Below, one piece after another: positions 56,330 through 64,000 of a DNA stretch of 64,000 bases. The translations under genes were made by a program, and so were the position numbers. The notes below the pieces were generated by a model. The model searched no databases. It saw nothing but the letters and a program-made list of their open reading frames with translations, and was not told where the DNA came from. The stretch comes from Bretschneidera sinensis (Eukaryota > Streptophyta > Magnoliopsida > Brassicales > Akaniaceae), in assembly GCA_023935145.1 (NCBI GenBank), contig CM043699.1, positions 63,704,638-63,768,637 of the forward strand. Direction: 5' to 3'. Each line of letters begins with the position of its first letter. Position 1 is the stretch's first letter.

Positions 56330-56640
56330 ATAGCCTTACGGTAATGCAACAAACAATAAGGTACTAGATAGGTAAATAACTTTTATCATTTGCATCCCAA
56401 GTAATTCTCAATCATAGTTTAGCCTCTTAAATGCATATAACCTTATGGTAGCACAACAAATCATATACATTTTAGTTAAGTCAAACCCACCATTCCTCAC
56501 GAATATAAATTAGTGATATAACTCTTATGGTAACGCAACAAAGTTATAGCATTTGTTTACCTCGAGTACATCACATGTTTTAATAGGTAATATAAATTTC
56601 TTAAGGGTGTAAACCTTATGGTAGCATAAGAAATATATAC
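56330..56640. repeat. Degenerate repeats around CTTATGGTAGCACAACAAA
   Basis: Variants of this phrase recur at about 56337, 56442, 56525 and 56609, at 83-105 base spacing, in A/T-rich sequence. No coding signal. Confidence 0.5.
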
Positions 56641-57214
56641 TAATAAGAAATTATCATATTGACTATAACGGTGGAAGGCTACAAACAATCATTCCTAATG
56701 ATCTTCGTTTGCAACTTAATATTTAATTTTGTACATGAAGGATTTGGGTTTTTTATGTTTCTCATCATTTAACATGCATCAAATACATATAAATGACATA
56801 ACATACATACATCGCATGCATATTTATTTTTACCTAAGTGGATGACTATTGACTTACTGAGCGTGATTTACTTGAGCTAATTAAGCAAATCACTTGGTCA
56901 ACCCCTAGGTAATTATTACATGAATATATCCCATACAATCATGGGTTTTCAATCTTTAAATGATCCATCATGCTTCCTTTTACATTCTTTGATTTGCCTC
57001 AATTAAATTCTATCTAATCCTAAGTAACTATACATATCAAATATATAAGAAATCTTAATCATAAGTCAAGGGGAGTTACATTTGAGGGAGATAGAAATTT
57101 ACACTGAGAGAAATAAGACAAGGCAAGGTAGGAAAATTCCATTTAAAAATTGAATAACCAAAATAATACTAATAAATTCAACCAATTGCTAAGGTCTTGG
57201 CCAATAATCATCCA
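56641..57214. other. Uncharacterised A/T-rich spacer
   Basis: Nothing recognised. It ends at the first base of the Athila A2 LTR. Confidence 0.5.
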
Positions 57215-58491
57215 TGATGAGTATTAAATATTGCATATTTTAGACCCTTAACTTATATTTATTATGCTCTTAGTTAGTAGTATTTCACTTTATTTTACGT
57301 CTTTCTTCTGTTTTGTGTATTTTTATAGGTTTGTGGAGAAAATGAAGCATTTCAGGAGATGTGAAGCTTCTGGAGACATTGCGATCGATCGCACGAGATA
57401 TATGATCGATCGCATCTGCGCTCGAGCGCACCTACCTATGAACGAGCGCATGGTCAACATCCCACATCGAAATATTTGAAGTTCAGTGCATCTGCGATCG
57501 ATCATAGCAGACATGCGATCGAGCGCACATGAGATCGTGCGCACAAGACATGCGATCGATCGTACCTGCGATCGATCGCACCACATTGCGATCGAGTGCA
57601 CATGGGCAGTATCCCACATCGAATCTGCAACCCATATTGCTCCAGGTCTTCCCCTATATAAACACCATCTGGCTTCATCATTCAGTGTACAATTCCTGAG
57701 CCACTTTGGTATTTACCGGTGGACGTCCGCCAGCATTCTGGTGGATCCCGAAGGCGTTGCTACCACAAGGGGAAGCGCCGCCCGTCAGTGAGTGGAATTT
57801 CTCCCATGTAAAGTTATTTATTTATTTCCTTACATTTAGTTGTTTTATTTTAAATGTTTAGCAATTTTATTATGAATTACAGTTTTATAGTTATGAGTGG
57901 CTAGATTCTTCAGCTAAGGTTGAAGATAAAGCCCCGCCGTTGTTTGGCGTAGTAGTTCAGATTTGCTTGTACAAATCTGACAATTTTTAGCATAAATGTT
58001 CTGTCAATTATTTGAGTTAATCTTATAATTGATTAAGTTTAAATTGTCTGTTGGATATTCCTTGTGTTTCATCTGATGGATACATTGAATGCTTTTCGAT
58101 TAAATTAGATTTCCTTTGTAATTTGTTAAGAGCAGATACATTCGACACTTTTGGTTTAATTGGGATATTCTTTGTTTTTTGTCTTATAGTTGGATTCATG
58201 GAATGTTTTGATAGGCTATATTTTTAGAACATATATGCTTAACTTTGGTGGGGTGGATTCTGAAACCTTAGTGTTTTCACCATTAGTTATTAAATCAATT
58301 TAGTTTAGTTTAGTTTAGTTTATATTTGTTTTGCAAAAATATACTTCACAATTCAGAACTAGGTTAAAATAAGGTTAGTTTAGATAAAAAGCTATTTTCA
58401 CAACGCATTCCCTGTGGATTCGACCTCGCACTTGCACAACACTATATTGCAAACGATTCGTGCACTTGCGAGTAATTTAAAACTCACAACA
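57215..58491 (+). repeat. 5' LTR of Athila A2
   Basis: TGATGAG...ACAACA. U3 holds the palindrome array (57381-57605) followed by TATA box TATATAAA at 57655-57662. The downstream half is near-identical in kind to other family-A LTRs. Confidence 0.92.
57381..57605 (+). promoter_or_regulatory. CG-rich palindrome array in A2 U3
   Basis: About ten copies of GCGATCGATCGC or close variants (GCGCTCGAGCGC, GCGATCGAGCGC) in 225 bp, ending 50 bases before the TATA box. The same array is in the 3' LTR at 63413-63635. It is a likely promoter or enhancer module, or a methylation target; its function is inferred. Confidence 0.75.
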
Positions 58492-58704
58492 AGTTTCTGA
58501 CGCCGTTGCCGGGGAATTGTTTGGTTTGTGAAAATTTTTGGTCTGAATTAATTTTATTTTTCTACTAGTTAGTTAAAAAAAAAAATTTTAAAATTTTTTG
58601 TTGGCTCATTTTGTGAGTAGTGTGTTTGCTGTTTGTGCAGTTATTTTATTTTATTCTGCAAGTTTCTGCTGGTTAGTTTACTTTAGTGCTTTTTCTGTTG
58701 GTGT

Positions 58705-59850
58705 ATGCTTGGTCGGAGATCCTTGGACTTAGATTTGATACATTTGGATCCTGACTTAGAAAGAACTCTTAGGAGACAGAAAAGAGCGCTAGTTGAGAGA
58801 GAGACTGTTGAGATGACAGAGAACTATATGAATGCAAATCATCCTGAACATGTAGAGCAACCTAGAGCTTGGAACGTGGACTTCACTACATCTCTTAGGG
58901 ACTTGTTCGCACCCGTTGCGACTAACTCATCCTCTTGCATAGTGTTGCCACCGACCAATGCCACCCACTTTGACTTTAAGCCACATGTCATCCAACTCTT
59001 ACCCTCATTCTATGGCTTAGATCTAGAAAATCCTTATAGCCATGTGAAGAAGTTCAAAGACATTTGTGCCACATTCAAATTCCAAAACTTCTCTGAAGAG
59101 TCAGTCCATCTTTGACTCTTCCCTTTTTCTCTTCACGATAGAGCTAGGGCGTGGTTGGATTCCAACACGCCCGGGTCTATTACATCTTGGGAAAACCTGC
59201 TTAGCAAATTTTATCATAAGTTTTTCCCAATGTCTAGAGTGAATGAGTGCCGAAAGGAGATTAGCTCTTTCACTCAGGATGAGGATGAAAAATTTTCTAA
59301 GAGTTGGGAGCGCTTCAAAGAGTTACTGATCAGATGCCCTCCACATGGATATGAGAACTGGGGACTCGTTCAATTCTTCTACCAAGGGTTGACTCAACCC
59401 AACCGTAGCATGATCGAGTCTATGAATGGGGGGGCATTCTTGAGTCTAATAGGAGATGAAGCATACATGGCGTTGGATAAGTTGTCCGACAACTCACAGT
59501 AGTGGAATTTTTCAAGCTGTCGAGATAAGTCCATTCGTGCTCCTAAGAGGGGAGGCATCTATGAGTTCAGGGAGGACGCTGAATTGAGGATAAAGTTAGA
59601 TGCCCTCACCAAGAAGATTGACGCTCTCACTATGAGCCAATCCATCAATGCTGCCAACACATTCAATGTTTAAAGCTGTTCCATCTGTGCTAGTCCCATG
59701 CATCTAGCACAAAATTTCCCATCAATGCTGGCTTGTGCCGAGTATCATATGGAACAAGGAAATGCTTTCGATGACTTTCGAAGGTAGTCAAATGGATCGT
59801 ACTCCGAGACGTACAATCCAGGGTAGCGGAACCAATGGAGGCAGAGCCAA
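58705..59850 (+). pseudogene. Athila A2 gag (several stops)
   Basis: ATG 58705 begins 'MLGRRSLDLDLIHLDPDLER'; the gag core follows ('FKPHVIQLLPSFYGLDLENP', 'ISSFTQDEDEKFSKSWERFK', 'GLVQFFYQGL'). Stops lie at about 59113 and 59500, with further stops near 59670 and 59790. The knuckle 'CSICASPMHLAQNF' has its last cysteine changed to phenylalanine. Confidence 0.85.
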
Positions 59851-59853
59851 CCA

Positions 59854-61845
59854 ATGAATCAGGGAGGAGCCCCTCATCATGCTCAAAATCAATGTCCTCC
59901 CAGATTTGCCCCACAAATTCCTAATCATGGTCGTTCTGCCCATCCAGCACTTTCACCTGCTTACCACGCACCCGCTCAAACACCAGCGCCAGTTTCACAG
60001 TCGCTAGAGGACACCCTTAAGGAGTTCATGAAGGCGACTAGCCAAAATATGAGTGATGTGAGGAGTGCAACAGTGGTAAACACCCAAGCAATTGCCAAGT
60101 TGGAGAATCAAATAGGGCAAATTGCAAGTTACTTGGGTGAGAGAGAGAAGGGGAAGTTCCCCAGTCAGCCCGTGCCTAACCCGAAAGGACAATATATGGT
60201 TGAGAGTTCATCAACTCCTACGCACGGGGTGGAACAAGTACAATCAATTGTCACACTGAGGTCTGGGAGACAGGTGGATAATCGAGTGGATGAGAGCCCT
60301 GCTATGCAGCAAGGGCAAGGAAGTGGCAACACGGAGAAGAGAGATGCTGAGCCATCTACAGCCACACCTACTGAGAAGGACCCTCCTAGGTCATTTGTAC
60401 CTAGAGCACCTTACCCCGAGAGACTACAAGCGCCGAAGAAAGGAGGGAAGTATGAGGAAATTCTGGAGGTATTCAAACAAGTCCAAATCAATATCCCATT
60501 TTTGGATGTCATCCATCAAATGCCATCATATGCCAAGTTTCTAAAGGACTTGGTCACTATCAAAAGGAGGACAAATGTCCCAAAAAATGCATTTTTGATT
60601 GAGCAGGTCAGCTCAATCCTTCAGTGCAAGCTACCCATCAAGTATAAGGACCCGGGGTGTCCTACCATCTCTTGCACGATAGGAGTTAGCCATATTGAGA
60701 GGGCTCTCTTAGATCTAGGGGCGAGTGTGAATCTTCTACCCTACTCAGTCTATTTGCAGTTGGGGTTAGGAGAATTGAAGCCCACATCCACTACGCTTCA
60801 ATTGGCTGACAGGTCAGTGAAAAGCCCACGGGGAATAGTTGAGGACGTTTTGATAAAAGTGGATAAGTTCTATTTCCCCGTGGATTTTATTGTGCTTGAC
60901 ACAGAGCTGGTTCAGAATGTAGAGATTCAAATACCGGTTATTCTAGGGCAACCATTCTTAGCCACTGCCAACGCCTTGATAAATTGTAGGACAGGGGTGA
61001 TGAAGATCTCCTTCGAAAATATGACAGTGGAGTTGAATATTTTTGATATCACTAGGCAACCACATGAATATGATGAAGTGAGAAATGTATGCTTGATAGA
61101 GGAGATTCTTGAGGAGACTGTGAATGAATCAAGCACTAAGGACCCCCTGGAGGTATGTTTTGCTCAATTTGGAGAGGATTTGGATTTAGATAAATTACTT
61201 GAGCAAGCAAATGCCATTTTGGAGTCTCCTCCTCGGGAGAGCAGTAAGACGGAGGAGATTGTAGATGACTCCCGCATTGAGGACCCCCTAGAGGCATGCT
61301 TTGCTCAATTTGGAGAGGATATGGACTTAGATAAATTACTTGAGCAAGCGAATGCCATTTTAGAGTCTCCTCCTTGGAAGAGCAATAAGATGGAGGAGAC
61401 CGCCGCACCTGAAACCCCCAAGAAGGAACTTAAGCCTTTACCAGATAATCTTAAGTATAAGTTCCTAGGTTCAGTCGACAGTTTGCCTGTGATTATACCT
61501 TCAGATTTGGGTGATGCTCTGGAGGAGAAATTATTTGACGTCTTAAGAGAGCATAAGGAAGCTATAGGCTGGACCATTGAGGATGTCAAGGGGATCAGCC
61601 CCTCGGTGGTGACGTACAGGATACATTTGGAGGAGGATGCTGAGCCATCGAGGGAGCCCCAAAGAAGGCTCAACCCTGCTATGCAAGAGGATGTGAGGGC
61701 AAAATATATTATGCTATTAGAGGCAGGGATCATTTATCCCATCTCTGATAGCAAATGGGTGAGCCAGATTCATGTTGTGCCCAAACGTGCTGAATTAACG
61801 ATAGTGCAGCATAAGGACAACGAGTTGGTTCCAACTCGTGTTTAG
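59854..61845 (+). pseudogene. Athila A2 gag tail, protease and start of reverse transcriptase
   Basis: A single 663-codon frame from ATG 59854. Residues 1-130 are the Pro/Gln-rich gag tail. 'TLRSGRQVDN' is near 132-141. The protease lies at about 200-410, with intact 'LLDLGASVNLLPYSVYL' and 'VILGQPFLATANALI'. An acidic linker with a 47-residue tandem repeat (61141-61395) follows, then N-terminal reverse transcriptase blocks ('RRLNPAMQEDV', 'EAGIIYPISDSKW'). It stops at 61843; beyond the stop the reading goes on to 'VCINYRKLNAATRPDHF' and the same deletion junction as A1. The long open frame suggests a young copy or selection on gag-protease before insertion. Confidence 0.87.
61141..61395 (+). 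repeat. 141-bp tandem repeat in A2 protease-polymerase linker
   Basis: Unit 1 is 61141-61281; unit 2 starts at 61282. Each encodes 'DPLEACFAQFGEDLDLDKLL' and 'EQANAILESPP'. A1 has the same duplication at about 38650-38890. Confidence 0.85.
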
Positions 61846-63247
61846 TCAATTTGGAGAGTGTGTATCAACTATCGTAAGTTGAATGCTGCCACTAGGCCTG
61901 ATCATTTTTCATTCCCATTTATTGATCAGATGGTGGAGCACTTAGTTGGGCATGTTTACTAATGTTGGGTATGGCTGAAGACATTAAACTTAGCGCTCAT
62001 GGGAGGCACCCCATAGCTTATCTTTTCTGTTTATTTATTATTTCGTATTTTTATGATTAATGCTTGTTTCCAGTATTCTTTGTTTTCCAGTATTTATTTT
62101 TTAGGGACAATGCGTACTTCAGTTCAAGTTTGGGGGTATGCTATGAGCCATACCAGTCCAGATAGTTCTCCATATCTCAGGTCAGCTCTTTCCATATTAG
62201 TCACACATTGGGGTCGATGTGTAATTTAAGTTTGGGGGTATGGGAGACACATCACACACTTTGTCCTAATTTGCTGTATTTTCGTCGTAAAGATAAATGC
62301 ATACTCATGTTATCATGAAATTTTGGTTGATCTAAACATTTTCTGTGATGTGATGTCATTGGTGAGCTTAACATTTTGAACACATGATCTAGTGATAAAT
62401 TTTTAAAATTTAGTTACTTACCTTAGGCATTTGAGAATTCACATGTTTGACATAATTTAACACGAGCACATTAGCACAAATTATGTGAGGTATGACATGT
62501 GATTTTAATGTGTATTTTTCCTTATCTTAACTGAAACTGGATGACTTGTTAGATGAACACTTGGGCATATATATAAAAAAAATATATATATATATTATTA
62601 CAACTTTCCGCTGAGTAACTGGACCTCTTGCCTCAGTAAGCAGTGAGTGTTCACGTCAAAAGGTGGAATTTTGCTTGGTAGTATTAAGGTTGGTTTATTT
62701 TCGTAGCCCTTTTGACTCGAGTTAGTAAGTCCTTAGGGGTGTTTGTACACCTAATGCCCTAAAACCATCTGGTTTGGGAGTCATTGACTCAACACTCGCT
62801 ACATGGGTCAATTAGAAAGCTTAAGGGAACTAAACATAGCCGTGCCTTATTATATAAAAAAAAGAGGAAAAAAAATATATAAAAAAAATAAAACTATGCC
62901 TTTTTCGTTCATTTTGATGGGGAATTCGGTGAATCTTGAGACATAGAGACCTTACACATTAGAGTTACTTGAAAGCTTCATTTTTGTATGCTAATTCACC
63001 TTACACTTATTCAAGCTTTTGATGCCTTGACCTACCTTTTGTAAGTAATTAGATTTTAACGTTTCTATTCATTGTGAAGATGGGTTTATCTTTTTAAGCT
63101 TGCTCATGAATGAATATCATGGTGATGTGTGCTCCTTAAATTTTTGGATACCATGAGTGATGACTTTATCTTTATGTTCTTTGTTTTTCATTGAGTCTTT
63201 TATTTTGTTTTGCTAAGGGACTAGCAAAATAGAAGTTTGGGGGTATT
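61846..63247 (+). other. Athila A2 deletion junction and 3' non-coding region
   Basis: Residual reverse transcriptase to about 61960, then the 'WVWLKTLNLALMGGTP' end shared with A1. After this comes non-coding sequence with three AAGTTTGGGGGTA copies (62126-62138, 62228-62240, 63233-63245); the last abuts the LTR. Confidence 0.82.
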
Positions 63248-64000
63248 TGATGAGTCTTCAATATTGCATATTTTAGACGCTTAACTTATATTTGTTATGC
63301 TCTTAGTTAGTAGTATTTCACTTTATTTTACGTCTTTCTTGTGTTTTGTGTATTTTTACAGGTTTGTGGAGAAAATGAAGCATTTCAGGAGATGTGAAGC
63401 TTCTGGAGACATTGCGATCGATCGCACGAGATATGCGATCGATCGCACCTGCGCTCGAGCGCACCTGCCTATGAACGAGCGCATGGTCAACATCCCACAT
63501 CGAAATATTTGAAGTTCAGTGCATATGCAATCGATCGTAGCAGACATGCGATCGAGCGCACATGAGATCGTGCGCACAAGATATGCGATCGATCATACCT
63601 GCGATCGATCGCACCACATTGCGATCGAGCGCCCACAGGCAGTATCCCACATCGAATCTGCAACCCATATTGCTCCGGGTCTTCCCCTATATAAACACCA
63701 TCTGGCTTCATCATTCAGTGTACAATTCTTGAGCCACTTTGGTGTTTACCGATGGACGTCCGCCAGCATTCTGGTGGATCCCGAAGGCATTGCTACCACG
63801 AGGGGAAGCGCCGCCCGTCAGCGAGTGGAATTTCTCCCATGTAAAGTTATTTATTTATTTCTTTACATTTAGTTGTTTTAGTTTAAATGTTTAACACTTT
63901 TATTATGAATTACAGTTTTATAGTTATGAGTGGCTAGATTCTTCAGCTAAGGTTGAAGATGAAGCCCCGTGTTGTTTGGCGTAGTAGTTCAGATTTGCTT
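63248..64000 (+). repeat. 3' LTR of Athila A2 (partial)
   Basis: Matches 57215 onward, with the palindrome array at 63413-63635 and TATA box at 63688-63695. It runs off the window. Confidence 0.92.

Larger units (their letters stand above)
57215..64000 (+). mobile_element. Athila-like element A2, pol-deleted, cut by window end
   Basis: Plus-strand element: 5' LTR 57215-58491, primer binding site 58498-58515 (TGACGCCGTTGCCGGGG), gag, protease, truncated reverse transcriptase, long 3' non-coding region, and a partial 3' LTR from 63248. The two LTRs are very similar by eye, so this is among the younger insertions. Integrase and RNase H are absent. Confidence 0.92.

Noticed and set aside
57381..57605. 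Regular short repeats that might look like a CRISPR array
   Set aside because: The repeats are self-palindromic, irregularly spaced, have no spacers of constant length, lie inside a plant LTR and recur in both LTRs.
57486..57791. Open frame in the A2 LTR ending '[16 protein letters not shown]'
   Set aside because: It lies across the palindrome array, TATA box and leader, with no domain; the palindromes simply contain few stop codons.
59690..61733. Several minus-strand frames opposite the A2 polyprotein
   Set aside because: Shadows of the 663-codon plus-strand frame, with no recognisable domain.

Overview
The window is nuclear DNA of a flowering plant, most likely a eudicot. It contains a spliced growth-regulating factor (GRF) gene with a miR396 site, embedded in a dense stack of plant LTR retrotransposons (Copia and Gypsy/Athila), a LINE, and an endogenous pararetrovirus relic. 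The sequence does not identify the species. Nothing prokaryotic is present: the open frames are a split host gene, decayed transposon polyproteins, or chance frames.

Layout. 1-1675 and 7468-7830: a decayed caulimovirid-like endogenous pararetrovirus on the minus strand, split by a complete Copia element (e1, 1676-7462, target duplication TATCT). 7898-10208: a short Copia on the minus strand that keeps gag and protease only, followed by a 249-bp tandem duplication across its LTR edge. 10629-12482: GRF upstream region. 12483-17472: the GRF gene in four exons, 336 codons, with QLQ and WRC domains; intron 2 holds a MITE-like insertion. 17473-18976: intergenic, with a LINE-tail relic. 18977-19318: the 3' end of an mTERF-family gene, fused to Athila LTR DNA that is locally inverted. 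19373-21107: two oppositely oriented Athila LTR pieces. 21108-23590: the 3' half of a Copia element. 23845-29251: a complete but decayed chromovirus-like Gypsy element (duplication TTTTA).

29531-55050 is a four-level nest. A 5'-truncated LINE was entered by Athila element B (29801-53501, duplication AGAGT). Its 3' LTR was entered by an Athila family-A element now reduced to a solo LTR (29977-43245). That solo LTR was entered twice, by Copia e2 (30177-35876, duplication TGATA) and by Athila element A1 (36140-42214). 55051-57214 is a degraded region with a Copia gag piece. 57215 to the window end is Athila element A2, whose 3' LTR runs off the edge.

The GRF gene is the only apparently intact host gene. 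Most interesting are signs that defective elements kept spreading. Copia e1 and e2 share the same two holes in reverse transcriptase/RNase H. Athila A1 and A2 share the same truncation of pol. The Athila LTRs look modular: a conserved R-U5 half is joined to different U3 halves, carrying either a roughly 188-bp tandem module shared between two LTR families or a dense array of CG-rich palindromes just upstream of the TATA box. All comparisons were made by eye; no database search or alignment was run.
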